From NCBI RefSeq assembly GCF_003386235.1, contig NZ_QRDZ01000043.1:1-64000 (forward strand): a DNA stretch of 64,000 nt, in the 5' to 3' direction. Of this stretch, positions 24,477-33,039 are shown one piece after another. Source of the stretch: Cohnella phaseoli. GTDB taxonomy: Bacteria > Bacillota > Bacilli > Paenibacillales > Paenibacillaceae. Each line of letters opens with the position of its first letter. The first letter of the stretch is position 1. A program made the translations under genes and the position numbers. Below the pieces are notes generated by a model. It made no database searches and was not told the origin of the DNA. It worked only from the letters and a program-made list of their open reading frames with translations.

Positions 24477-25192
24477 TTGACGTTCCCCCCTTCTTCCATC
24501 CTCAGCCGATAACCGTGCCCCCATACCGTTTCGACGGGCAGCTCGCTCATTTTTCGGCGCAGCCGCTTCACCAGGTCGTCGATCGCCCTGTCGCTGCCGA
24601 AATAGTCGTCGCCCCAAACCAAATTAAGCAGCTCGTCTCGCGAAAAGGCGCGATTAGGTTGTTCGGCAAGCGTTTGAAGCAGCTTATATTCTTTAAGCGT
24701 CATTTCGATTTCCTCTTCATGCCAGAAAACGCGCCGTTCCTCCAATACGAGCCGCAGTTCGCCGATTTCCAGCCGCGTGCGGCGGGGAACGGGGGATGCC
24801 GAATGCTCCTGCCCTGACTTGCTCGAGCTGAAGCGATGGAACAGACGATTGACGCGCGCGACTAATTCGCGAGGACTGAACGGCTTGGTCATGTAATCGT
24901 CGCTGCCTAATTCCAAGCCGAGGATTTTGTCGACCTCCTCGTCCCGTGCGGAAATCATAATAATCGGAACCTCCGCATCTTTGCGGATACGGCGGCAAAA
25001 CTCGAAGCCGTTCATCCCCGGAAGCATAATATCGAGAATCCACATGTCCGGCGGATCGTTTTTCCACAGCTCCCAAGCGGCTTCGACGGACGGAAACGAT
25101 ACCGTTCGATAACCTTCTTTTTGCATATAGGCTTCCACGATTTCGCGAATTTGTACGTCGTCGTCGACTACGGCGATTTGGTATGCGTTCAT
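24473..25192 (-). CDS. OmpR-family response regulator
   Basis: A 239-residue receiver plus winged-helix regulator. The acidic pocket is VVDDD and the phospho-acceptor Asp is in WILDIMLPGMNGFEF (about 54); SARDEEVDK and DYMTKPFSPRELVARV follow. The C-terminal winged helix has EMTLKEYKLLQTLAEQPNRAFSRDELL and DDLVKRLRRKM. It overlaps the kinase gene by 4 nt. A tandem 11-bp repeat (25257-25278) in the divergent intergenic region is a plausible binding site. Confidence 0.94.
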   Translation of the reverse strand: MNAYQIAVVDDDVQIREIVEAYMQKEGYRTVSFPSVEAAWELWKNDPPDMWILDIMLPGMNGFEFCRRIRKDAEVPIIMISARDEEVDKILGLELGSDDYMTKPFSPRELVARVNRLFHRFSSSKSGQEHSASPVPRRTRLEIGELRLVLEERRVFWHEEEIEMTLKEYKLLQTLAEQPNRAFSRDELLNLVWGDDYFGSDRAIDDLVKRLRRKMSELPVETVWGHGYRLRMEEGGNVK

Positions 25193-25256
25193 TCGTTTTC
25201 CTCCACCCCGTTGATCGACATCATTGTATCAAAATAATTGCGGCTGAAGCCCGTTT

Positions 25257-25280
25257 CCATACTTTTTCCACACTTTCTCC
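25257..25280 (+). promoter_or_regulatory. Tandem 11-bp direct repeat, candidate response-regulator site
   Basis: CCATACTTTTT (25257-25267) is followed directly by CCACACTTTCT (25268-25278) and CC. OmpR-family dimers bind tandem direct repeats about one helical turn apart. It lies between the regulator gene and the divergent ABC cluster. This is only positional evidence. Confidence 0.35.
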
Positions 25281-25360
25281 GAAGTTTTGCCGGATACGGA
25301 TTGTAGACTAAGAGCTGTAATTCCATGCAGTCCGTTTTATTGCGCAAGGAGGATTCGACC

Positions 25361-26227
25361 ATGAACATGCAACGTCTAGCGCGAAGAGAGTTTCTCGTTG
25401 CGTTAGGATTTCTCGTCCCCAGCCTGGCTGGATTCGCCGTCTTTTATCTCTTCCCGTTCGGCCAAAGCGTTCTGACCTCTCTCCAGGATCGGCTGGGAGA
25501 CGGAAGCTGGACGCTTGCCAACTACAAGGAGCTGTTCCTTAGCTCTTCGTTTCAGAAAGCCGCGGCCAACACTTTCTGGTTTACGGCAATTAGCGTGCCG
25601 CTTCTATTGACGTTATCGCTTAGTTTGGCGCTGCTCTTGAATCAGCGGGTCTTGTTCCGGGACTGGCTGCGCACAGCCTATGTACTGCCCCTTGTCGTGC
25701 CGGTTGCCTCAATCGTGCTGGTGTGGCAAATTTTATTCGATTGGAACGGGGCCTTGAATGCCGCGCTTCAGCATTTCGGGCTAAGTCGAATCGATTGGAT
25801 GAAATCGGATTGGGCGGGGCTTGTCATCGTTCTGATCTATGTGTGGAAAAACATCGGATACAATGTCGTCCTGTTCCTGGCGGGGTTGCAGAACATCCCG
25901 GATCAATATTATGAAATCGCCGATTTGGAGGGAGCGGGGCGCATGCGCAAGCTGGGGATTACGCTAACGTACTTGACCCCGACCACATTTCTCGTTGTAT
26001 TGATGTCGGTATTGAATTCCTTCAAGGTGTTTCGCGAGACGTATCTTGTCGCCGGGGCTTATCCGCACGACCGGATTTATATGATGCAGCACTATATGAA
26101 CAATATGTTCCTGTCGCTTGATATCCACAAGCTGTCGGCCGCTGCGGTATTGACGGCTGTCAGCATTCTAGCGCTCGTTGCCGTACTGTTCCGAACAGAG
26201 CGAATATTTCGTTCTTATATGGAATAG
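25361..26227 (+). CDS. Carbohydrate-type ABC transporter permease (MalF-like)
   Basis: A membrane permease of about 288 residues with six segments and the EAA-loop region YEIADLEGAGRMRKLGITLTYLTP that contacts the ATPase. I chose the start at 25361 because AAGGAGG (25346-25352) lies 8 nt upstream. It is the first gene of a cluster of two permeases, an HlyD-like adaptor and a binding protein. No ATPase gene is included, so a shared MsmX-type ATPase is likely. Confidence 0.9.
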   Translation: MNMQRLARREFLVALGFLVPSLAGFAVFYLFPFGQSVLTSLQDRLGDGSWTLANYKELFLSSSFQKAAANTFWFTAISVPLLLTLSLSLALLLNQRVLFRDWLRTAYVLPLVVPVASIVLVWQILFDWNGALNAALQHFGLSRIDWMKSDWAGLVIVLIYVWKNIGYNVVLFLAGLQNIPDQYYEIADLEGAGRMRKLGITLTYLTPTTFLVVLMSVLNSFKVFRETYLVAGAYPHDRIYMMQHYMNNMFLSLDIHKLSAAAVLTAVSILALVAVLFRTERIFRSYME

Positions 26228-26268
26228 GTTACTCGCTTTGTCGAGAAGCGTTCTGGAGGTAGATTGTT

Positions 26269-27126
26269 ATGAAAAAGGCATATGGCATGCCATTGTTTCG
26301 TTCGCTCCTATTGCTCATGGTTGCGGTATTGATGCTGGTTCCCGTCATTTTGACGTTCGATAATGCCTTTATGACCGAACGGGAAATTCAAGCGAATTAC
26401 GGCATGCTTGGCCAAACGGATACGAGCGTCTTCGTAAATATGAAATGGATTCCCGATTGGGTCTCCTTCGAACAATTTAAGAAAGTGTTGATCTCGACCC
26501 CCGCCTTCTTGCGAATGTTCTGGAATTCCGTATTCATGGTATTGCCCATTATTGTCGGACAAGTTACGGTCGCGACGTTAGCCGCGTTTGCATTCGGCAA
26601 ATTGCGTTTTCCGGGGCGGGAAGCTCTGTTCTTCCTTTACTTGATCACGATGCTGATGCCTTTCCAGGTAACCCTTGTGCCCAATTACATCATGGCGGAT
26701 CGATTGGGATTGCTTAATACCCCCGGTTCTATCATTTTGCCCGGTGTGTTCGGCGCATTCGGCGTGTTCCTGTTGCGGCAATTCATGCTTCATATTCATT
26801 CGGCTTATATCGAAGCTGCGAAGATGGACGGCGCCGGTTACATGCGAATCTTCGCAACGATTGCGCTGCCGATGGTTAAACCGGGTATTGCCGCATTAGT
26901 CGTGCTGTTGTTCGCCGACTACTGGAATATGGTCGAGCAGCCTCTGATCTTCTTGCAGGATGCGGAGCTGCAGCCGCTGTCCGTGTTTCTGTCCCGCTTG
27001 CAGGAGGATGCGCTGGGCGTCTCCTTTGCGGCTTCGGTCGTCTATATGATGCCTATGGTGCTTTTGTTTCTATGCGCCGAAAGGTATTTTATCAAGGGCA
27101 TCCAGCTCTCCGGCGTGAAGGGTTGA
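26269..27126 (+). CDS. Carbohydrate-type ABC transporter permease (MalG-like)
   Basis: Second permease, 285 residues. It carries the classical EAA motif YIEAAKMDGAGYMRIFATIALPMVKPG near residue 185 and six membrane segments. The N-terminal outside loop is longer than in common MalG proteins (about residues 32-70). The start is ATG 26269 behind GGAGGT. It lies 41 nt after the first permease and 35 nt before the HlyD-like gene, as in one operon. Confidence 0.9.
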   Translation: MKKAYGMPLFRSLLLLMVAVLMLVPVILTFDNAFMTEREIQANYGMLGQTDTSVFVNMKWIPDWVSFEQFKKVLISTPAFLRMFWNSVFMVLPIIVGQVTVATLAAFAFGKLRFPGREALFFLYLITMLMPFQVTLVPNYIMADRLGLLNTPGSIILPGVFGAFGVFLLRQFMLHIHSAYIEAAKMDGAGYMRIFATIALPMVKPGIAALVVLLFADYWNMVEQPLIFLQDAELQPLSVFLSRLQEDALGVSFAASVVYMMPMVLLFLCAERYFIKGIQLSGVKG

Positions 27127-27161
27127 CGGAGTTATTGGACACATCGGAAAGGAGATAAATA

Positions 27162-28319
27162 ATGAGCTTGCGTCGACAACGTCTGGCTAGCCTTCTTTTT
27201 ATTTTGTTCTTTATTGTATTGGCTGGACTCACGCTGTTCAGCAATACGCTGCAAACCGCTATGCTGCCCAAGGTGGCTACGGAAAAACCGGTCAAGAAAA
27301 CACTGTCTCGCCTGATTAAAGGCAGCGGCGTTATGGCTCCCAAAGAAACGTTGGATCTGGTGAGCGAGAGCGGATGGAAAGTGAGCAAAGTCCATGTCAA
27401 GAAGGACGAACAGGTCAAGAAAGGCCAGCTCCTCATTACCTTCGATAGCGAGGATTTGCAACAGCAGCTTATGGATGCGGAGGATCTGTTGAAAAAGCAA
27501 GATTTGAACAGGGAGGCGTTGAAGGAGCAGTTTATCGCCGCTCAGCAATCGGGAAGCGAAGAGGCGATTCGCAAGGCCGAACGGGATCTGGAAAGCGATC
27601 GGTTGGATCGAAATATCGCGCGGCGGAAAATCGAAAAGATGCGTAAGGAATTATCTGCAAATCGCACGCTTAAGGCTCCATTTGACGGCAGGGTGGCGGA
27701 GATTAAGGTCAAGGATGGAATGAACTTCCCGCAAGGGCAACCGGTGCTGCAGCTCGTTAAAAATGGAGACGAATTTCAATTCTCCTTTACAGCGGACAGC
27801 GACTCGGCAGATTTGCTGCAGCTAGACGAGCAGGTGGTCGTCGACGTAAAAGGGGATATCCACAAACGAATCGAGGGAACAATCGCCGAGATCAAGGATG
27901 CTCCGTCCGGCAGCGGAGGAGGCGGGCCGGCGGGGCTGCCGGGCAATGGAGGCGGATCTGCGAGCGGCGGCGAAGAACGGGCCGCGCAGGGTCAGAAAAC
28001 CATCGTGGTCTCGGTGTCGGGCAGCGGACTTCAAGGAGGCGAGCAGGCGAGCGTTGTTTTGGAAAAATCGCTCAAGGAGCAAGGAATGGTCATTCGCAAA
28101 GAGCTGATCAAAAAAGACGGGAAGGGAGGCTACGTATTCGTCGTTCGGGAGCGCAAAAGCTCGCTCGGCAATACGTATACAGGACAGAAGATCTACGTGA
28201 CGACAGGAGATGAGAACGCGGAAGAGATTATCGTCGCGGGAGGGCTTACTCCTCAAGACGACATCATTATAGAAACAAGCGAGCCCTTGCAGGACGGCAA
28301 TCGGGTTCGACTAAATTAA
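27162..28319 (+). CDS. HlyD-like membrane-fusion/efflux adaptor protein
   Basis: A 385-residue protein with an N-terminal membrane anchor (about 9-28), a biotinyl-lipoyl-like barrel split around a coiled coil (KVSKVHVKKDEQVKKGQLLITFDSEDL, then helices to about 170, then RTLKAPFDGRVAEIKVKDG), a beta-barrel domain, and a Gly/Ser/Pro-rich insert near 250-270. These are features of periplasmic adaptor proteins of MacA/YknX type, which normally serve exporters. Here it sits between import-type sugar permeases and a binding protein. Start ATG 27162 has AAAGGAGA upstream. Its role in this cluster is unclear. Confidence 0.87.
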   Translation: MSLRRQRLASLLFILFFIVLAGLTLFSNTLQTAMLPKVATEKPVKKTLSRLIKGSGVMAPKETLDLVSESGWKVSKVHVKKDEQVKKGQLLITFDSEDLQQQLMDAEDLLKKQDLNREALKEQFIAAQQSGSEEAIRKAERDLESDRLDRNIARRKIEKMRKELSANRTLKAPFDGRVAEIKVKDGMNFPQGQPVLQLVKNGDEFQFSFTADSDSADLLQLDEQVVVDVKGDIHKRIEGTIAEIKDAPSGSGGGGPAGLPGNGGGSASGGEERAAQGQKTIVVSVSGSGLQGGEQASVVLEKSLKEQGMVIRKELIKKDGKGGYVFVVRERKSSLGNTYTGQKIYVTTGDENAEEIIVAGGLTPQDDIIIETSEPLQDGNRVRLN

Positions 28320-28337
28320 TTTAAGGAGATGAAGAGA

Positions 28338-29621
28338 TTGAAGAAGATTAGAATAATGATCTTAATCGTTATAGCGGTCATGTTGTTGTCTGCTTGTGCA
28401 GGAAACAAGGAAGGCCAGGAGGGCAATGCGGAGGAAGGTCGAAAAAATGTCTCGATCGCCGTTATGAGTTCCGATCGTTTTCTGGAGTCGGCGGTACAGA
28501 AATTCGAAGCCCTTCATCCGGATATTCATATCGAAATCAAGGAATTTCTGGCGATGCCCAAATCGGAAAACGGAATGAGCGCGGCGATCTCTCAAGCGGA
28601 CATGGAAAAGTTCATTCAGACCGTAACGACGCAGGCGATTTCCGGAAAAGCGTCCGACTTGATCCTCATGAACAATTTACCGGAGGACAAATTCGTCGAC
28701 AAAAAGCTGTTGGCCAATTTTAACGACATGATGGCAGAGGACCCCTCTTTCGATAAAAGCAAGTACTATCAGAACATTCTTACAGGATCTCAGAGCGGCG
28801 ACGGCCTCTATGTGATGCCGATTGCTTTCGCGCTTGACCTCATTCAAGGAAATACCGAATTGATGGAAAAGGCAAAGATCGAGATCGACGACAAAACCTG
28901 GACATGGGACCAGGTTAAACAGATCTCCAAGAAGCTTCAGGAGCAGGCGGGTCCGGATTATACGGCCTTTATCGACTTGTTTTCGGGCCAGCTATTATAC
29001 GATTATATCGAAAGCAATTACTCGCAGCTCGTCCAACGGGGCAAAGCCAATTTCGATTCGGATCTGTTCAGGGACATGATGCAGCAAATCAAGGCATTGT
29101 ACGACGAGGGCACTCTGAAAGAAGAATTTTCGTATGACTATGACAAAGCGTTGTTGTCTATTGGGGGATTCTCCAGTCCTGAACAGGCGAATAATCCGAA
29201 GACGGCGTTTTTCCAAAAACCGACCGTACACGGGGATGGACAGGGGAGCGGATTTAAGACTTACTTTAAACTGGGGTTGAACAGTAAATCCAAAGCTCGG
29301 CAGGAGGCGTGGGAATTCATAAAGTTTTTGCTTTCGGACGAGATGCAGGCTTCGCCGGATCTTATGGGAATACCTTTGAATAGAAGCGTTGTCGATAAGA
29401 AATTCGCCGAACTTGAGAACGAGGATAACGGGACGCCGGCGAAAGAGCAGATCGAATCCGTCCGGAACCTTCTGGACAAAGCGGGCAAGAAGAGCGAGAG
29501 CGATTTTAAGGTCGCTTCGATTGCCATAGAGGAGTTCGCGGCCTACATGAGCGGCCAGAAATCCGCCGAAGAGGTCAGCAGGCTCATTCAGAACCGGGTG
29601 ACGACTTATCTCAATGAATAG
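28338..29621 (+). CDS. Extracellular solute-binding lipoprotein (family 1)
   Basis: A lipoprotein of about 427 residues. The lipobox LLSAC is followed by a short charged linker, then a large type-2 binding fold with FEALHPDIHIEIKEF and the C-terminal AWEFIKFLLSDEMQ typical of sugar-binding proteins. TTG 28338 is preferred because AAGGAG (28323-28328) lies 9 nt upstream; ATG 28329 directly touches that site. It is last in the cluster and is followed by a bidirectional terminator. Confidence 0.9.
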   Translation: MKKIRIMILIVIAVMLLSACAGNKEGQEGNAEEGRKNVSIAVMSSDRFLESAVQKFEALHPDIHIEIKEFLAMPKSENGMSAAISQADMEKFIQTVTTQAISGKASDLILMNNLPEDKFVDKKLLANFNDMMAEDPSFDKSKYYQNILTGSQSGDGLYVMPIAFALDLIQGNTELMEKAKIEIDDKTWTWDQVKQISKKLQEQAGPDYTAFIDLFSGQLLYDYIESNYSQLVQRGKANFDSDLFRDMMQQIKALYDEGTLKEEFSYDYDKALLSIGGFSSPEQANNPKTAFFQKPTVHGDGQGSGFKTYFKLGLNSKSKARQEAWEFIKFLLSDEMQASPDLMGIPLNRSVVDKKFAELENEDNGTPAKEQIESVRNLLDKAGKKSESDFKVASIAIEEFAAYMSGQKSAEEVSRLIQNRVTTYLNE

Positions 29622-29644
29622 CGATATAGGATGCTTCGATAGGA

Positions 29645-29687
29645 AGGCCGGAAAACAACCCCTGAAAACGGGGATGTTTCCCGGCCT
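29645..29687. terminator. Bidirectional terminator between two sugar-ABC clusters
   Basis: AGGCCGGAAAACAACCCC (29645-29662) pairs with GGGGATGTTTCCCGGCCT (29670-29687) with few mismatches. It lies between convergent genes ending at 29621 and 29740. Confidence 0.75.
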
Positions 29688-29739
29688 GCTTCTGAATATT
29701 ACGCCAACGCTTTTTGATTTCTGGTCCGGCATTGCTGCA

Positions 29740-30582
29740 TTAGGCTTTCACGGCTCCCGCGCTTAAGCCTCCCTCGACTTTCTCCTGAAACAGCAAGTAG
29801 ACGACAACGGTCGGGATGATCGTCAACGAAATGCTGGCGAAAGTAGGTCCCATCTGCGCGGAGCCCCGTTCCCCGACGAATGACATAAGAGCCATCGAAA
29901 TATTGTACATATCCCGATCTGTAATCAGAATGACGTTCCATAGAAGATCGTTGTAGATGTTGAAGAAGGCCAGAATGCCCGCAGTAGAGATCGCCGGCAT
30001 CGCTAGCGGAGCCAGTATCCGAAACAGGAATAATAACGGACCGCAGCCGTCCATAAGGGCAGATTCGTCGATCTCTTTATGAATCCCTTTCATAAATCCG
30101 GTAATCAGGAAGATCGTCAGCGGCAGCTCGAATACGCCGTATAGAACCATCATGACGAAGTAATTATTGAATCCGTCGATACTTCCGACCATACGCGAGA
30201 TCGGAATGACCAGAGAGAAGACCGGGATCATCAAGCCAAGAATAAAATAGATATATAGAAACCCGTTAATCTTGAAAGTAAACCTCGCCAGAACATACGA
30301 AGCCATCGTACCCAGCAGGAGCGCGACGGCGGTGCCTGCGGCGGCATATAGAAACGAAGTAAAGACGGAAGAATGGATATGGGCGTCCTTAAACGCCATT
30401 GTGAAGTTGCCCCACAGCCATTCCTTGGGTAAGGCGAATATCTGGCTCTGACCGCCGTAGATCTCCGTATTGTTCTTAAAAGAAGACAGCAAGGAGAACA
30501 AGAGCGGATACATGAAGATGGCGGAACAAATCGCCGCAAAGCCGTAGACGCCTAATCTTCTTAGGCTCTTCATATTTTTCAC
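29740..30582 (-). CDS. Sugar ABC transporter permease (MalG/AraQ-like)
   Basis: A 280-residue permease with six membrane segments and the EAA loop KEIDESALMDGCGPLLFLFRILAPLAMP (about 180-207). It is the last gene of a minus-strand operon and lies 13 nt after the partner permease. No ATPase is encoded locally, which is usual for YesMN-linked importers that share MsmX. The substrate is probably an oligosaccharide, inferred from the neighbours. Confidence 0.92.
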   Translation of the reverse strand: MKNMKSLRRLGVYGFAAICSAIFMYPLLFSLLSSFKNNTEIYGGQSQIFALPKEWLWGNFTMAFKDAHIHSSVFTSFLYAAAGTAVALLLGTMASYVLARFTFKINGFLYIYFILGLMIPVFSLVIPISRMVGSIDGFNNYFVMMVLYGVFELPLTIFLITGFMKGIHKEIDESALMDGCGPLLFLFRILAPLAMPAISTAGILAFFNIYNDLLWNVILITDRDMYNISMALMSFVGERGSAQMGPTFASISLTIIPTVVVYLLFQEKVEGGLSAGAVKA

Positions 30583-30595
30583 CTGCCGATCTCGG

Positions 30596-31477
30596 TTATC
30601 TTGCGCTGCGGGTATTCATCAATTGGTTCAAGACGACGGTCGATATCAAGGCAGCTACGATAATGAACGTTCCGATGCTGTTCCCGACGCCGAAGTTGTT
30701 GTACTTAAACGATTCGTAATAGAGCAGGGTCGTCGGCACGTCCGTCGCTCCGTTCGGGCCGCCGTTTGTCATGACGAAGATTTGGCCGAATACCCGGAGA
30801 GACTGCGTAATCGCCAGAATAGAGAAGATCTTAATCGTTTCCTGCATTAACGGCACGGTAATATACCGTACCTTCTTCCATCCTGTCGCACCGTCCAATG
30901 CCGCCGCCTCGTACAGATCTTCCGGAATCGCGACCATGCCGCTGGCGAAAATAATCATGTTGAGACCGCAATAAATCCAGGCATTGACGACGACAACGAC
31001 ATAGATGGCGATCGCCGGTTCCCCGAGCCAATCCCTCGTGAACGAGCTCATGCCCAATACGGACAAGACAGAGTTGACGAGCCCGCCGTCTCCCTTGAGA
31101 AGAAACTGCCACATGAGCCCGACCGCCGATAGCGGCAGGATGGACGGCATGAAGAAAGCGACCTTGAAGAATCGTCTGGCTTTGATCTTGCTCGTCACGA
31201 GAATAGCGAAAGCGAACGCGATCGGTAGGATGAGGAGGAAAGAAGAGAGAATAAATACGCCGATGTTTTTTAACGAACGATAAAACTCCGACATCTGAAA
31301 CATCGAGCTGTAATTGTTCCAGCCGACGAATTCGAGTGGCACGCTTTTGATTCCGTTCCAGCTGAAGAAAGACAAATAAGCCGTTTGAAACATCGGTACG
31401 ACGTACGCGATCGTATACAAAATAAAGGCAGGCAACACGAAGGCCGCCGCAGCCCCATACATTCTTCTATTGACCAC
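30596..31477 (-). CDS. Sugar ABC transporter permease (MalF/UgpA-like)
   Basis: A permease of about 293 residues with six segments. The EAA loop reads EDLYEAAALDGATGWKKVRYITVPLMQ. I chose the GTG start at 31477 (VNRRMYGAAAAF) because GGAGGG lies 6 nt upstream on the minus strand; the frame is open 12 codons further without a ribosome site. A perfect 12-bp hairpin separates it from the upstream binding-protein gene. Confidence 0.92.
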   Translation of the reverse strand: MVNRRMYGAAAAFVLPAFILYTIAYVVPMFQTAYLSFFSWNGIKSVPLEFVGWNNYSSMFQMSEFYRSLKNIGVFILSSFLLILPIAFAFAILVTSKIKARRFFKVAFFMPSILPLSAVGLMWQFLLKGDGGLVNSVLSVLGMSSFTRDWLGEPAIAIYVVVVVNAWIYCGLNMIIFASGMVAIPEDLYEAAALDGATGWKKVRYITVPLMQETIKIFSILAITQSLRVFGQIFVMTNGGPNGATDVPTTLLYYESFKYNNFGVGNSIGTFIIVAALISTVVLNQLMNTRSAR

Positions 31478-31518
31478 AGGAATCCCTCCGTTATCATCGA
31501 ATCCAACCCTCATAGATA

Positions 31519-31547
31519 GATCATACCGCCCTGAAGGCGGTATGATC
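31519..31547 (-). promoter_or_regulatory. Perfect intercistronic hairpin after the binding-protein gene
   Basis: GATCATACCGCC (31519-31530) and GGCGGTATGATC (31536-31547) are exactly complementary around a 5-nt loop. There is no strong T-tract, so it probably protects the upstream binding-protein mRNA and lowers permease expression. Confidence 0.75.
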
Positions 31548-31563
31548 GGTTGCGACGTTTGGC

Positions 31564-32901
31564 TTACTTGGTGTTGGAATCGATGAACTTCTGGATCGCG
31601 TCAGCTGTTTTCTCCGGACTGTTGCCCGCGAACATGCCTTGAATTTCGTTGCGGGCCTTATCCATCAGTTGCGTAATCGGGCTGTACTCCGTGACTTCGC
31701 CTTTGAAGTCGGCTGCCGTAGCGAGCGCGGCCATGTATTGAGCTGTTATGGGATCGACCGAAGCTGGATCGACTTCCATCTTCACCGGGTAGATGCCGCC
31801 GCCGGTTTCCTTCAAGTATGTCTGGTAGGCCTCGACGGAGGTCATGAATTTCAGCAGTTTGATCGTAGCGTCCAGTTTGGCGCCGGTAGTCGCTTTGGAT
31901 ACGGAGTATCCGCCAGCGCCGCCGAACCAATTGTCCTTAAATTCCGGTTTGTCCTTGAAGCCCGGAACCGGGATGACGCCGATTTTGTCTTTGATCGGGG
32001 ATGCAGCCATCTGGGAAAGCGCCCAGACGCCTTCGAACAGCATGGCGCTTTTGCCTTCGAAGAACATCGTTGAGGCCGTATTGCCGTCCATCGTCACGAT
32101 ATTTTTGCCGAATACGCCGGCATTTTGCCAATCCTTCATCGTCTGGAGAAGCGAGACCATGTCCGTGTCGTTCCATTTCGCGGCTCCGCTCGCCAGATCC
32201 AGCGATTTCTGGAATCCGTACTTCTTAAGCGAGAGATTAGAGATCAGATGTCCTCCGCGGAAGTTCTCTTTCTCGCCCATGGCCATCGGCACTGCATCGA
32301 CCTTCTTGAATTTCTCGGCGAGCGCGGGGATATCTTCAAGCGAGGTCGGCACTTGCGCGCCAGCCTTCTCGAACAATTCTTTGTTGTAGTAAATCGCTAC
32401 GCTGTAGAATTCGTATGGAACGCCGAACGTCCCCGGGATGTCTTTATATCTCCACGTGTCAAGCAACGGCAGGAAGTCCCCGGACCACTCCTGATCCTCG
32501 TCCAAGTACGGCTGCAGATCCAAGGCAACGTTTTTTGCGTACTCTTTAAACATTTCGCCGCCGTAGTTCATCCATATTTCAGGCAAGTTTCCGGTGGCCA
32601 GACCCGTCTTGAATTTATTGTTGAAAGCGGCCTCGTCGTTCAAAGATTCATCGACTACGCTAATATTGGGGTTTTGCTCCATGAATTTCTTTAGCAATCC
32701 CTGGAAAGCCGTAACGGTCGTACTTGTACCGGCCGTCCTCGTCATGATTCGGACCGTGACTTTCTCACCATTATTGGCTGACGGGCTTTCCGTTTGTTGG
32801 GGGCTGCTCCCCGAATTTTCGTTTGATTTGCCGCAAGCCGCCAAGAACGTCGTCATCGTCAAGATTGAAACGAGCGCGATCGACGCCATTTTTTTATTCA
32901 T
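31564..32901 (-). CDS. Extracellular sugar-binding lipoprotein
   Basis: A type-2 binding lipoprotein of about 445 residues. The signal peptide ends in the lipobox LAAC, followed by a Ser/Asn/Gln linker and the family signature around VRIMTRTAGTSTTVTAF..LLKKFMEQNPNI and FEGKSAMLFEGVWALSQM. I chose the start at 32901 (MNKKMAS) because AAGGAGG lies 9 nt upstream on the minus strand. It is first of the transport genes, downstream of the YesMN pair, which presumably induces it. Confidence 0.93.
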   Translation of the reverse strand: MNKKMASIALVSILTMTTFLAACGKSNENSGSSPQQTESPSANNGEKVTVRIMTRTAGTSTTVTAFQGLLKKFMEQNPNISVVDESLNDEAAFNNKFKTGLATGNLPEIWMNYGGEMFKEYAKNVALDLQPYLDEDQEWSGDFLPLLDTWRYKDIPGTFGVPYEFYSVAIYYNKELFEKAGAQVPTSLEDIPALAEKFKKVDAVPMAMGEKENFRGGHLISNLSLKKYGFQKSLDLASGAAKWNDTDMVSLLQTMKDWQNAGVFGKNIVTMDGNTASTMFFEGKSAMLFEGVWALSQMAASPIKDKIGVIPVPGFKDKPEFKDNWFGGAGGYSVSKATTGAKLDATIKLLKFMTSVEAYQTYLKETGGGIYPVKMEVDPASVDPITAQYMAALATAADFKGEVTEYSPITQLMDKARNEIQGMFAGNSPEKTADAIQKFIDSNTK

Positions 32902-33039
32902 AGCAGATAGCCTCCTTATGATGTATGCGCATCCATGTAGTGAAATTCTGTGTCGGCCGGACATAACGTTATTATAAGGAGGGACCTCGCCGCTTGAAAT
33001 GCAATATCTTTACGGCATGGGGAATATTTTTAACGCCGG

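Noticed and set aside
23115..24617. Histidine kinase starting at 24617
   Set aside because: The extra 47 residues are a frame shadow of the response-regulator gene. The ATGA overlap at 24476 gives the natural start.
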